Shown here: in pieces, positions 51,106-60,321 of the stretch
Layout: every line of letters starts with the position of its first letter
Position numbering within the stretch: the first letter of the stretch is position 1
Assembly: GCF_023516555.1 (NCBI RefSeq)
Contig: NZ_JAMGBD010000001.1
Location: 1,054,001 to 1,118,000, forward strand
From: Sphingomonas alba
GTDB lineage: Bacteria; Pseudomonadota; Alphaproteobacteria; Sphingomonadales; Sphingomonadaceae
DNA: 64,000 nucleotides
Reading direction: 5' to 3'
Made by a program: the position numbers and the translations under genes
The notes under the pieces: generated by a model
Told to the model about the DNA's origin: nothing
Databases searched by the model: none
The model's input: only the letters and a program-made list of their open reading frames with translations

Positions 51106-52482
51106 ATGACAACCCGAACCGATGACACGCCGGCGAGCCATCGCCTGATCGAGGGCCGCGAGGACCTTTTGTCCGTCTTTTCCGGCGGTGAGAAGCCGCG
51201 CGAGAATTGGCGGATCGGCACGGAGCACGAAAAATTCGTCTATCGCTGCGCCGACCATCGCGCGCCGAGCTGGGACGAGACCGGCGGCATCCGCGACCTG
51301 CTGATGGGCCTCACCGAGTTCGGCTGGCGCCCGATCGAGGAGAACCGCAAGGTCATCGCGCTGTCGGGCCCCGACGGCACCATCAGCCTGGAGCCCGCCG
51401 GCCAGTTCGAACTATCGGGCGCGCCGCTCAGGGACCTGCACGAAACCTGCGCCGAAGCTGGCCGCCACCTCGAACAATGCAAGACGATCGGCGACCGCCT
51501 CGGTCTTGGATTCCTCGGCCTCGGCATGTGGCCGGACAAGGCCCGCGCCGATTTGCCGATCATGCCCAAGGGCCGCTACGACATCATGCTGCGCCACATG
51601 CCGCGTGTCGGCACGCTCGGCCTCGACATGATGCTGCGCACCTGCACCATACAGGTGAACCTCGACTATTCGTCCGAGGCGGACATGGTGAAGAAATTCC
51701 GGGTCGGCCTGGCACTGCAGCCAGTCGCGACAGCGCTCTTTGCCAACTCGCCGCTGACCGAGGGCAAACCCAACGGCTACAAGAGCTTCCGGAGCCACAT
51801 CTGGGAGGACACGGACCCGGCGCGCACCGGCATGCTGCCCTTCGTCTTCGAAGACGGTTTCGGCTACGAGCGCTACTGCGACTACGCGCTCGATGTGCCG
51901 ATGTACTTCGTCTATCGCGACGGCAAATATATCGACGTCGCCGGCGAAAGCTTCCGCGATTTCCTCGAAGGCAAATTGCCGCAACTGCCCGGCGAGAAGC
52001 CGCGCCTTAGCGACTTCATCGATCATCTTTCGACCGCCTTCCCGGAAGTTCGCTTGAAGAGCTTTCTCGAAATGCGCGGCGCCGACGGCGGGCGCTGGGG
52101 CAAAATCTGCGCCCTTCCCGCTTTATGGGTCGGCCTGCTCTACGATCCGGCAACGCTCGACGCGGCCTGGGACCGCGTCAAGCATTGGACGATCGAGGAG
52201 CGCGAAGCTCTTCGTCACGCAGTTCCCCGGCAGGCGCTCGAAGCGCCGATCCCCGGCGGCGGCACCATGCATGACCTCGCCCGCGAGGTGCTCGACATGG
52301 CCTCGGCCGGTCTCACCGCCCGCGCCGAACTGAACGCCAGCGGCGACAATGAAGGCGGCTTCCTCGATCCGCTGCGCGAAGTCGTCATGACCGGAGTCAC
52401 GCCCGCCGACCGGCTGCTCGACAAGTATCGCAACGAATGGGGCGGCGATGTCCGCCACATCTACGACGAGCTCAGCTTCTAG
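51106..52482 (+). CDS. gshA: Glutamate-cysteine ligase (GCS2/plant type)
   Basis: 458 residues, the alphaproteobacterial/plant class of GshA, first step of glutathione synthesis. Signatures are RIGTEHEKFVYR, SLEPAGQFELSGAPL (ATP-binding region), TCTIQVNLDYSSEADM and FEDGFGYERYCDYALDVPMYFVYR. Followed 5 bases later by an ATP-grasp protein. Confidence 0.95.
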   Translation: MTTRTDDTPASHRLIEGREDLLSVFSGGEKPRENWRIGTEHEKFVYRCADHRAPSWDETGGIRDLLMGLTEFGWRPIEENRKVIALSGPDGTISLEPAGQFELSGAPLRDLHETCAEAGRHLEQCKTIGDRLGLGFLGLGMWPDKARADLPIMPKGRYDIMLRHMPRVGTLGLDMMLRTCTIQVNLDYSSEADMVKKFRVGLALQPVATALFANSPLTEGKPNGYKSFRSHIWEDTDPARTGMLPFVFEDGFGYERYCDYALDVPMYFVYRDGKYIDVAGESFRDFLEGKLPQLPGEKPRLSDFIDHLSTAFPEVRLKSFLEMRGADGGRWGKICALPALWVGLLYDPATLDAAWDRVKHWTIEEREALRHAVPRQALEAPIPGGGTMHDLAREVLDMASAGLTARAELNASGDNEGGFLDPLREVVMTGVTPADRLLDKYRNEWGGDVRHIYDELSF

Positions 52483-52487
52483 GGCTG

Positions 52488-53492
52488 ATGGGCAATCCCT
52501 GGGCCTACGACTTCACTGCTGTCGGCGCCCGGACCTCGCCTCTGCTGATCGTCCACGGCAGCGATGTCGAGGCCAGGGAGAAGGGTGAAGGATATCGCGT
52601 CAGCGGCAATTCCGACATCTATCGACTTCTGCCGGAGGGCATGGCCGTCGATCAGGTCAACCTCAGCAAGCAGTTCGTCAAAGGCCCGCCGCCCGATCCG
52701 GCGCGCTACGACTGCGTCCTCAACCTGGTCACCGATCCTGACCAGCACCCGAAAACACTCGAGAAAGTTCGCAAACTCCTCAAGGGCTACAAGGGACGTG
52801 TCGTCAATCGTCCCGAGGCAGTGCTCCGGTCGAGCCGCGACCAGGTTGCGAAGCGTCTCGGCGGCATCGACAACCTGCGGGTGCCGAAGGTTCTGCGGCT
52901 TCGCAATCCGAAGCCTGGAGGAGCGGTCGCCGCCGCCGGGCGCCAGGGTCTCGACTTCCCGATCATCGTCCGCCTTGCCGGTTCGCACATGGGCAAGATC
53001 GTCGGCCTCGTCGAAACACCGCAGCAGCTGGACGAGGCCTGCAGTGGCAAGGGCGAATTCCTGCTAATCGAATTCGTGGATTTCAGGAGTGCCGACGGCC
53101 TCTATCGCAAGAGCCGCCTCTGGTCCCTCGGCGGCCGGACGATCCTCCGGCATTCGGTGGCCCAGGATGACTGGAACGTCCACGTGCGCGCCAGGCATTA
53201 TATGCTGTCGCACCCCGAGTTGATCGAACAGGAATTGCACCTCTTGCGGCGGCTGGAGGGCGATTTTCCGGAGCCGGTCCATAAGGTTTTCAATGCGGTC
53301 AAGGAGCGCATGGGTCTCGACTTCTTTGGCATGGACTTTGGCATTGCGCAGGACGGCCGCGTCGTCCTGTTCGAAGCCAATGCAACGATGAGCTTCTTCC
53401 CGCTCGTCCCCCACCCGCGTTTCGCCTATTTCGAAAGCTTGCTGCAGCCGGCCCGTGCCGCGGTTGCCGCCATGATCGGACGTCGGGAGTGA
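52488..53492 (+). CDS. ATP-grasp protein of the glutathione synthetase/RimK kind
   Basis: 334 residues. The N-terminal part is a Rossmann-like preATP-grasp domain (LLIVHGSDVEAREKGEGYRV). The ATP-grasp core has RLAGSHMGKIVGLV (nucleotide lid), LLIEFVDF (adenine clamp) and FFGMDFGIAQDGRVVLFEANATMS (Mg-ligating Asp/Glu/Asn). Such enzymes join a carboxylate to an amine with ATP. It directly follows gshA with 5 bases between, so a thiol or gamma-glutamyl product is suggested, but the sequence is not that of canonical GshB. Start at 52488. Confidence 0.75.
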   Translation: MGNPWAYDFTAVGARTSPLLIVHGSDVEAREKGEGYRVSGNSDIYRLLPEGMAVDQVNLSKQFVKGPPPDPARYDCVLNLVTDPDQHPKTLEKVRKLLKGYKGRVVNRPEAVLRSSRDQVAKRLGGIDNLRVPKVLRLRNPKPGGAVAAAGRQGLDFPIIVRLAGSHMGKIVGLVETPQQLDEACSGKGEFLLIEFVDFRSADGLYRKSRLWSLGGRTILRHSVAQDDWNVHVRARHYMLSHPELIEQELHLLRRLEGDFPEPVHKVFNAVKERMGLDFFGMDFGIAQDGRVVLFEANATMSFFPLVPHPRFAYFESLLQPARAAVAAMIGRRE

Positions 53493-53496
53493 ATGC

Positions 53497-54462
53497 ATGA
53501 CCAATGACCGCCGCACCCTCTACCCAGAGTTCGAGCCTTATGAGAGCGGCATGCTGGACGTCGGCGACGGTCACAGCCTCTATTGGGAGCTATCGGGCAA
53601 TCCCGACGGCAAACCCGTCGTTTTCCTGCACGGCGGTCCGGGCGGCGCCTCCAGCCCGAGCCACCGCCGCCAGTTCAATCCCGAGAAATACAAGATCCTG
53701 GTGTTCGACCAGCGCGGCTGCGGCAAGTCGACACCCTTTGCCAGCCTCGACAACAACACGACCTGGGACCTGGTCGCGGATATCGAGAATCTGCGCACGC
53801 AAGTCGCGGAGGTAGAGAAATGGCAGGTGTTCGGCGGAAGCTGGGGGTCGACGCTGAGCCTTTGCTACGCTGTCACCTATCCCGATCGCGTCACCGAGCT
53901 GGTGCTGCGCGGCATCTTCCTCTTCGACCAATATGAACTCGACTGGCTCTACAAGGAGGGCGGCGCCTCCTCGCTTTACCCGGACAAGTGGGACGACTTC
54001 GCCGGCTTTATTCCCGAGGCCGAGCGCGGCGATCTCCTCACCGCCTATCGCAAGCGGCTCACCAGCGAGGACCAGGATATCCAGCTCGCCGCCGCCAAGG
54101 CCTTCGCGGTCTGGGAAGGCAATGTCGTCACCTTGCTTCCCGACCCGGCCGTGATCGATGACTTCGCCGAGCCTCACAAGGCGGTCGCCATCGCCCGGAT
54201 CGAGAACCATTACATGATCCACAAGGGCTGGCTGGACGACGGCCAGTTGCTGCGTGCGGCGGCGGAAAAGCTGCGCGGCATTCCGGGAATCATCGTCCAA
54301 GGGCGTCACGATTGCTGCACTCCGCCCCGCGCCGCCTGGGCGCTCAAGAAGGCATGGCCCGAAGTCGACCTGCAAATCGTCCCCGACGGCGGTCATCTGT
54401 ACAGCGAACCCGGTGTGCTCGACGGACTGGTGCGGGCGACAGACAGGTTCGCGGAACTTTGA
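53497..54462 (+). CDS. pip: Proline iminopeptidase
   Basis: 321 residues, alpha/beta hydrolase of the S33 family. Oxyanion motif HGGPGGASS, nucleophile elbow GGSWGS (Ser115), catalytic Asp in QGRHDCCTPP and His in DGGHLYSE. Releases N-terminal proline from peptides. GGGAGTG is an adequate ribosome site; the gene lies 4 bases after the ATP-grasp gene. Association with glutathione genes may be incidental. Confidence 0.95.
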   Translation: MTNDRRTLYPEFEPYESGMLDVGDGHSLYWELSGNPDGKPVVFLHGGPGGASSPSHRRQFNPEKYKILVFDQRGCGKSTPFASLDNNTTWDLVADIENLRTQVAEVEKWQVFGGSWGSTLSLCYAVTYPDRVTELVLRGIFLFDQYELDWLYKEGGASSLYPDKWDDFAGFIPEAERGDLLTAYRKRLTSEDQDIQLAAAKAFAVWEGNVVTLLPDPAVIDDFAEPHKAVAIARIENHYMIHKGWLDDGQLLRAAAEKLRGIPGIIVQGRHDCCTPPRAAWALKKAWPEVDLQIVPDGGHLYSEPGVLDGLVRATDRFAEL

Positions 54463-54523
54463 GGCAAGCGGGCACGCGACCCTTCGCTAAAGCCCAAAGG
54501 AGCGGGCCGAAAAAGGCCGTTAG

Positions 54524-55513
54524 TCAGGCGGCAGCCGCATCTTTCATGCGCTCCGGCATCGGACGCACGATGCGGTTGTGCAGCCGGAAGTCACGGCTGA
54601 AGAGGACATGGAATAGGAGCCTGGTCCACGACCGGTGGTGATAGAGGTGATCGTAGAACTCCGGTGCAGCCGCGCGGACGGCCGGAAGCCGCGACCACGA
54701 CACGTGGGGAAAGTCATGGTGCTCATTATGGTAGCCCATGTTGAACGATAGTTTGTTGAGCGGGCCATAATAAGAATAGGTCTCCTGCCCATCCTTGAAC
54801 ATGTAATGCTCCTGGATCCATCGCGCGCCCACGGGGTGCACGCCGAGGGCGAAGACAGTCGAGGCAAACAGATAGGCGACCGGCCACCACCCAAAGAACC
54901 AGATGACAGGCGCCATGGCCCCGACCATCGCGACGGCGTTGATCACTACCCAGCGGTCGACGCGGCGGATCGCCCTTACGGTGGTTGGACGCAATAGGCC
55001 CTGCACTGCCCAAAACATGCCGAGCCACACAGTCTTGCGCCACGGACTGTTGCCGACCCAACTCGCTTCTTTGGGTGTCGGCACGTCGGCGTCGAGCCCC
55101 GGTGTGCCGAGATAGGAATGGTGAAGGAGATGGTAGTTTCGAAAGCCGATCGCGGCCGGGAAGACAATGGCGACATTGGCGAAGATTGCGCCAAGACGGT
55201 TGGAGTTCGCGGTCCTGAATACCAAGTTGTGCGAGTAATCGTGGATCAGCACGAACAGTGCATGATTGGCGAAAGCGCCGACCGCATAGGCCGCGACGAT
55301 GATGATCCACCAGTGCGCCCCGAGGACCGTAAGGCCAACGCCGATGGCCAATTGCAAGGCGACGAGCAATATTGTCCACAGAGCCGACCGTCGGTCGCGC
55401 TTGAAGAGCGCCCGAACCTCGGGATGGTTTGCGAGGATCTGCTTTGCCCGCTCCCGGTGCGGGATCGGCAGGTTGCTCAGCGCGAACGCCGTAGGTGCTG
55501 GTTCGGCGACCAC
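54524..55513 (-). CDS. Membrane fatty-acid desaturase closest to sphingolipid desaturases (DES family)
   Basis: 329 residues with four to five membrane helices and three histidine boxes binding the di-iron centre: HDYSH (91-95), HLLHH (128-132) and HNEHH (262-266). The C-terminal stretch EHYMFKDGQETYSYYGPLN, GYHNEHHDFP and EFYDHL follows the animal dihydroceramide delta-4 desaturase almost word for word, where EHYMFxKGxETYSYYGPLN and GYHNEHHDFP are found. The N-terminal LANHPEVRALF also fits. Substrate is inferred to be a sphingoid or ceramide chain, apt for a sphingolipid-making group. The stop is 51 bases after ligD on the same strand. Confidence 0.85.
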   Translation of the reverse strand: MVAEPAPTAFALSNLPIPHRERAKQILANHPEVRALFKRDRRSALWTILLVALQLAIGVGLTVLGAHWWIIIVAAYAVGAFANHALFVLIHDYSHNLVFRTANSNRLGAIFANVAIVFPAAIGFRNYHLLHHSYLGTPGLDADVPTPKEASWVGNSPWRKTVWLGMFWAVQGLLRPTTVRAIRRVDRWVVINAVAMVGAMAPVIWFFGWWPVAYLFASTVFALGVHPVGARWIQEHYMFKDGQETYSYYGPLNKLSFNMGYHNEHHDFPHVSWSRLPAVRAAAPEFYDHLYHHRSWTRLLFHVLFSRDFRLHNRIVRPMPERMKDAAAA

Positions 55514-55564
55514 ATGCTCACATTACGACAGTCAAGATTGTCTGCAATGGGTCGAAAGCAAACC

Positions 55565-58048
55565 CTAGGCGTTCGGCAGCTTTTGCTTCGCTTCGCCCCA
55601 GCCGGCGAGCAGCTTCGACGACGCACGCTCGATCAGCTTGTCGGCGTCGAGGATGGAAAAGATGTTGCCGCTTTTGATGTCGTCCAGCTCTTCCCAGGCG
55701 ATGGGAGCGGCGACGGGGGCGCCGTCGCGGGCCCTTGCCGAATAAGGCATGACCGCCGTCGCGCCGCGCTGGTTGCGGAGCCAATCGAGGAAGATGCGGC
55801 CCTGCCGCGCCACTTTGCGGATGTTGGCGGTGAAGGTCTGCGGCTCGGCCTCGGCAATGGCGCGGGCGAAGCGTTCCGCGAAGTCGCTGACTTTGGGCCA
55901 TGCCACACTTGCGTCCAACGGCACGATGACGTGAATGCCCTTGCCGCCGGTCACCATCGGGAAACTGACGAGACCAAGGTCGCCAAGAAGCGCCTTTAGC
56001 CGCACCGCCGCGGCGCGGACGTCGGCGAAGTCGAGGCCGACATCCGGATCGAGGTCGAAAACCAGGCGGTCCGGTTTCTCCAGCGGCTTCACCCGGCTGC
56101 CCCAGCCATGCACTTCGATCGTCCCCATCTGCACCAGGGTCAGCAGGCCCTTGGGGTCGGCGATGTAGAGATAATCCTCCGTTGCGCCGTTCTTTTCCTT
56201 GACCGGGACATGCTTCACGTCCGGGCCGAAACTGCCGCTGTCATGCTTCTGGAAGAAGCATTTCTTTCCTCGACCCTGTGGACAACGCACCAGGCTGATT
56301 GGCCGGTTGGCGCTGTCGACCATCATCAGGTCGGCGACGGCGGCATAATAATCGGCGAGCTGGCCCTTGGTCAGCTTGTCGGCGTCGAAGATGATGCGGT
56401 CGCGGTTGGTGACCCGGATACCCAGCGCCTCGGCGGTCGGCCGGTCTCCCTTGGCTTCGGATTTGGCGAGATGCTTGGGCACTTCGCGGACCACCTCTTT
56501 CGCGCTCTTGTCATCGCGCAGGGCGATGAAACTCGGATGCCGTAAAGTACCAGCAGTCGTGAATTCGGTGAACGCCACCTCGCCGACCAACTTGGGCTGC
56601 AGCCAGTGCGAGCCGCGACGGGCGGAGCGTGGGACCTCGAGCGGCGGTGCATCGACCTCCAGCGGCTTCATCGTCGCGATGAGGTCGCTAATCATCTTGG
56701 TGTCGAAGCCGGTGCCGACCTTGCCGGCGTACGTAAGCTTGCGGCCCTCCTTCACTGCCAGGTGCAGCGAGCGGAAGCCGCGGCGTTTGTCGCTTTCCTG
56801 CCAGCCGACGATGATGAATTCCTGCCGCTGGATGCATTTGATCTTCAGCCAATTACGGGAGCGCGTGCCGGAATAAGGTGCGTTGGCCTTTTTCGAGATA
56901 ATTCCCTCGCCACCCTCCTTGCAAATGGCGTCGAACAGGGCCTCGCCCTTGCCGATAACATGGTCGCCGTAGAGGATCGGATGGCTCGCCGACTTGAGCA
57001 ACGCCGCCAGGCGCTCCTTGCGCTCGACGTTGGGCAGCTTGGTGATGTCTTCGCCGCGATCGACGAGCAGGTCGAAAGCGTAGAAAGCCAGGTCGGCCTT
57101 CCCGCCTTTGAAGCTCGCCTGGAGGAGCTGAAAGTCAGGCTTGCCGTTGGTATTTAGGGCCACGGCCTCGCCGTCGATCAGGCATCCGGCTGGTAATGCC
57201 GAGGCAGCTTTAACGAGTGATCGGAACTTATCGCTCCAGTCATTGCCCTTACGGGTGAAAGCGGTCGCAGCCCCGCCAGCCGTCGCGATAAGGAGCCGAT
57301 AACCGTCATATTTATATTCATGCAGCCAGCCGCTGCCGGTCGGCACTTCGTCGACCAATGTCGCCAGCTGCGGCGCCTGGAATTTCGGCGGTCCGGCGCC
57401 GGCCTTTTTCTTGGCGCGGCCGCCCTTCTGCCGGCCGCGATCGGAGCGCCACACGTCGGCCCCGGCGGCGATCTCGGCCATGGTCCGCCCGGTGGTGACG
57501 CTGGTCACGCATTCCTCAACCAGCGCATCGCCCTCTTCGGGCTTGGCAAAGTCATCGGTGATCTTCTTCAGCATCCACGGCTCGGCCTTCTCTCCTGGCT
57601 TCGGTTTCAGGCGGAACATCACCCACTCTCCTTTCATCCGCTCGCCATCGAGAGCGAAGTGGAGATGGCCTTCCTGGATCGTCTTGCTGGGGTCCTTGCC
57701 GGGTTCGGGAATCCAGCGGCCCTGGTCCCAGAGCATGACCGTCCCGCCGCCATATTCACCCTTGGGAATAGTGCCCTCGAACCCGCCATAGTCGAGCGGA
57801 TGGTCTTCGGTCCGCATGGCGAGCCGGTTTTGGCCCGGGTCGAGGCTGGGTCCTTTGGGTACCGCCCAGCTTTTCAGCACGCCGTCGAGCTCCAGCCGGA
57901 AATCCCAGTGCAAGCGCGAGGCATCGTGCTTTTGGACGACGAAGCTGTCGCCCCTGCCTTTCAGCTTGCGGCCTCTTGGCTCCTTCGTCTTCGAGAAGTC
58001 GCGTTTCTTGTTGTAGGTCTCGATATCGAGGGGAACCTTGCGGGCCAT
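55565..58048 (-). CDS. ligD: ATP-dependent DNA ligase D (non-homologous end joining)
   Basis: 827 residues in the order phosphoesterase-ligase-polymerase. PE domain about 30-190 (HDASRLHWDFRLELDG, FEGTIPKGEYGGG). Ligase domain about 225-510 with catalytic Lys246 in EYKYDGYR. Polymerase/primase domain about 540-820 with LVFDLDPD. It repairs double-strand breaks together with Ku, whose gene lies upstream with a 3-base gap. Confidence 0.97.
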   Translation of the reverse strand: MARKVPLDIETYNKKRDFSKTKEPRGRKLKGRGDSFVVQKHDASRLHWDFRLELDGVLKSWAVPKGPSLDPGQNRLAMRTEDHPLDYGGFEGTIPKGEYGGGTVMLWDQGRWIPEPGKDPSKTIQEGHLHFALDGERMKGEWVMFRLKPKPGEKAEPWMLKKITDDFAKPEEGDALVEECVTSVTTGRTMAEIAAGADVWRSDRGRQKGGRAKKKAGAGPPKFQAPQLATLVDEVPTGSGWLHEYKYDGYRLLIATAGGAATAFTRKGNDWSDKFRSLVKAASALPAGCLIDGEAVALNTNGKPDFQLLQASFKGGKADLAFYAFDLLVDRGEDITKLPNVERKERLAALLKSASHPILYGDHVIGKGEALFDAICKEGGEGIISKKANAPYSGTRSRNWLKIKCIQRQEFIIVGWQESDKRRGFRSLHLAVKEGRKLTYAGKVGTGFDTKMISDLIATMKPLEVDAPPLEVPRSARRGSHWLQPKLVGEVAFTEFTTAGTLRHPSFIALRDDKSAKEVVREVPKHLAKSEAKGDRPTAEALGIRVTNRDRIIFDADKLTKGQLADYYAAVADLMMVDSANRPISLVRCPQGRGKKCFFQKHDSGSFGPDVKHVPVKEKNGATEDYLYIADPKGLLTLVQMGTIEVHGWGSRVKPLEKPDRLVFDLDPDVGLDFADVRAAAVRLKALLGDLGLVSFPMVTGGKGIHVIVPLDASVAWPKVSDFAERFARAIAEAEPQTFTANIRKVARQGRIFLDWLRNQRGATAVMPYSARARDGAPVAAPIAWEELDDIKSGNIFSILDADKLIERASSKLLAGWGEAKQKLPNA

Positions 58049-58051
58049 GAC

Positions 58052-58954
58052 CTAGCGCCGCCCTCCCGCTGCGCGCTTCTTTGGGGCGGCTTTCTTCGCC
58101 GTGCTCCGCCGCGGCGCCGGTTTGGCCGAGGCAGGCTTCACTGCCGGCTTCTTCTTTGGCTCTTCCTCATCACCGCCGAGGCTCTTTTTCAGCGCGGCCA
58201 TCAGGTCGATGACGTTGGAGCCCTTGGGCGGTCCCTTGTCCGGATCCTGGATGACCAGTTCGCCCTTCTTCTTGCGCTTTTCCGCGATAAGGCCCTTCAG
58301 CGCGTCGACATAACGGTTGTGGAACTCGCTGGCGTCGAACTTGCCCGCCTTCTTGTCGATCAGGCTTGTCGCCATATCGAGCAGGTCTTCGTCTGGCTTC
58401 GTGTCGCCGATGTCGCGGAAGTAGCCCTGGGCCTTGTTGACCTCGTCAGCATAGCGAAGTGTCTCCAGCAGCATGCCGCGGCCACAGGGCTTCAGCGCTA
58501 CAACATATTCCTGGCCGCGCATCGCCAACTGGCCGATGCCGTATTTCTTCGCTTGCCGAAGCGCCTCGCGGATAACGACGAATGCCTCTTCCGCGAGGTC
58601 GTCCGCCGGCACCACGTAATAAGGCTTGTCGAAATACATGGGATCGATGTCGCTTGAATCGACGAACTGGACGAGGTCGAGAGTCTTGCGGCTCTCCAGC
58701 TTGACGTTCTCGATCTCTTCGGGCTCGAGCAGGACATATTCGCCCTTCGAGACCTCATAGCCTTTGATGATTTCGTCGCGGTCGACCGGCCCGATGCCGG
58801 GCACGACCTTCTCATATTTGATCCTCTTGCCGGTCGGCTCGTGGATTTGATGGAAGGCGATCGTCGCGCCGCTCCGGGTCGCCGAATAGAGCTCGACCGG
58901 GATCGAGACCAACGCCAACCTGATCTGTCCACGCCATATCGGCCGCGCCGCCAT
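58052..58954 (-). CDS. ku: Ku homodimer, NHEJ end-binding protein
   Basis: 300 residues. The Ku core (about 1-255) opens MAARPIWRGQIRLALVSIPV and has TGKRIKYEKVVPG, RDEIIKGYEVSKGEYVLLEP and MRGQEYVVALKP. The C-terminal tail (about 260-300) is Lys/Ala/Pro-rich (PKKKPAVKPASAKPAPRRST) and probably aids DNA binding. Ribosome site GGAGGCG before the start. Operon partner ligD follows. Confidence 0.96.
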   Translation of the reverse strand: MAARPIWRGQIRLALVSIPVELYSATRSGATIAFHQIHEPTGKRIKYEKVVPGIGPVDRDEIIKGYEVSKGEYVLLEPEEIENVKLESRKTLDLVQFVDSSDIDPMYFDKPYYVVPADDLAEEAFVVIREALRQAKKYGIGQLAMRGQEYVVALKPCGRGMLLETLRYADEVNKAQGYFRDIGDTKPDEDLLDMATSLIDKKAGKFDASEFHNRYVDALKGLIAEKRKKKGELVIQDPDKGPPKGSNVIDLMAALKKSLGGDEEEPKKKPAVKPASAKPAPRRSTAKKAAPKKRAAGGRR

Positions 58955-59054
58955 TCTCGCCTCCGTTGCTGCCGGGGGGATTCAATCGCTAGCCATGCGG
59001 ACTCGTTCCGCATCTGCCCATCGGCTAGAATGCCGAGACGGGAGACTTTTGCTT

Positions 59055-59378
59055 ATGGTGCCCATGACGACGATCAATGCTGCGTCCGCCCAGAAGCAGG
59101 CCGCGAGGCAGAAGATCATCAAGCAGTTGCAGGGGGCGGGCGCCACCAGCATGCAAATGCCGGGCTCGGTCGAAGTCGAGGCCGACGAGGCCCAAGAAGC
59201 GCTTGCCGACTTGCTGGCTAAGGGCGAGGTGCGGGAAGCCCGCTCCGGGCTCTATTACCTGGATGAGACCAATGTGAAAGAAGCGCAACCGGGAAACGGG
59301 TTTGTCGCCCTTCTGATCATTCTTATCGTCATCAGCGTCACGGCCTCGGTCGTCGCACTGACCACCAGCGGCGGATAA
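59055..59378 (+). CDS. Small single-pass membrane protein with a cytoplasmic domain
   Basis: 107 residues. Residues 10-70 form a helix-rich soluble part (KQAARQKIIKQLQGAGATSM, VEADEAQEALADLLAKGEVREA) with the shape of a small winged-helix or EspG-like domain, followed by one C-terminal membrane helix (FVALLIILIVISVTASVVAL). GGGAGA is 9 bases before the ATG at 59055; an ATG at 59064 is an alternative. No family recognised. Precedes another small membrane protein and the ECF sigma gene. Confidence 0.65.
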   Translation: MVPMTTINAASAQKQAARQKIIKQLQGAGATSMQMPGSVEVEADEAQEALADLLAKGEVREARSGLYYLDETNVKEAQPGNGFVALLIILIVISVTASVVALTTSGG

Positions 59379-59449
59379 TTATTTCCGCGGGGCTCATCCA
59401 AAGCCCAGATCCGCAGCGTCTATTGCTCAGAAGAGCGAAAGGACCAGTC

Positions 59450-59809
59450 ATGGAAGCGGATATTGCAGGTTTCATCACCATTGGCGCAGTCGTCGCGTTC
59501 GTTGCAGCGCAATTGCTGCGGACCCTCAGGACGCACATTACCCAGAAGACGCTACGGGAGGCGGTGAAGAAGGGGACGGCGATCGATCCGGAACTGCTGA
59601 TGGACGCGGACCGTCCGGCGCCGGCCGGCACCAACGACTTGCGCATCGGGATGGTGCTCATCGCGCTGTCGCTGGCGATCGCGGCTTTCGGCCTTTTGGA
59701 AGGCGGCAGCTCGATAAGGGAGTCTATGGAAATAGCGCTATTCCCACTGTTTGTGGGGTTGGCACTCCTGCTTCGCCTCCGGCTGGTCCGTGATCGGGTT
59801 GAAGGCTGA
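59450..59809 (+). CDS. Small membrane protein, three helices, unknown function
   Basis: 119 residues. Helix near 6-22, a soluble basic stretch with TLRTHITQKTLREAVKKG and the segment IDPELLMDADRPAPAGTND, then two further helices near 70-88 and 98-112. The linker wording is typical of DUF6249-type membrane proteins that often sit in ECF sigma operons. AAAGGA precedes the ATG at 59450. The ECF sigma gene starts 23 bases after the stop. Confidence 0.65.
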   Translation: MEADIAGFITIGAVVAFVAAQLLRTLRTHITQKTLREAVKKGTAIDPELLMDADRPAPAGTNDLRIGMVLIALSLAIAAFGLLEGGSSIRESMEIALFPLFVGLALLLRLRLVRDRVEG

Positions 59810-59832
59810 TCCTGGATTCCACATCCGAGCGC

Positions 59833-60321
59833 ATGCTCGCTCGCCGCACCGCGGCGGGCGAGCTTGGCGCGTTCGGCGAATTGGTCCGCGCGCATGAGCC
59901 CGCGCTTCGATCCATGTTGCGGCGATTGGCCGGGGATGCCGCCGACGACCTCGCCCAGGACACGTTCATCGCTGCGTGGCGGGCCGCCGCTGGCTGGCGG
60001 CAGGACGGCAGTTACCGATCGTGGCTTTACCGGATCGCCTGGCGGCAGTTCCTGTCCTACCGGCGCCAGCAACGCCCGACGGAACCGCTTGAGGTCGTCC
60101 AGGACGTCGGCATGGACAATGGCGCCGGTCCCAAGGCGGAGATCGCCCAGGCCATGGCCCGCCTCGGCGAACGCGAACGAATGGCAGCACTGCTTTGCTT
60201 TGCGGAAGGATACAGCCACGGGGAGGCGGCGGACATCATGTGTGTGCCTTTGGGAACGCTGAAAAGTCTGGTGGCACGGGCAAGGCGGGGGCTGGTTGAA
60301 TGCCTGGAGGACGAGCAATGA
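59833..60321 (+). CDS. ECF-type RNA polymerase sigma factor
   Basis: 162 residues: sigma2 region about 10-75 (DDLAQDTFIAAWRAAAGWRQ and YRSWLYRIAWRQFLSYRR) and sigma4 region about 100-155 (REMAALLCFAEGYSHGEAAD-type, then GTLKSLVARARRGL). The anti-sigma-like gene overlaps the stop by 4 bases. No GGAAC-type stress promoter was evident upstream. The start lacks a clear ribosome site, so a slightly different N terminus is possible. Confidence 0.92.
   Translation: MLARRTAAGELGAFGELVRAHEPALRSMLRRLAGDAADDLAQDTFIAAWRAAAGWRQDGSYRSWLYRIAWRQFLSYRRQQRPTEPLEVVQDVGMDNGAGPKAEIAQAMARLGERERMAALLCFAEGYSHGEAADIMCVPLGTLKSLVARARRGLVECLEDEQ

Noticed and set aside
54500-54520. GGCCGAAAAAGGCC after pip as a terminator
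   Set aside because: The stem is only four base pairs and no T tract follows on the forward strand.
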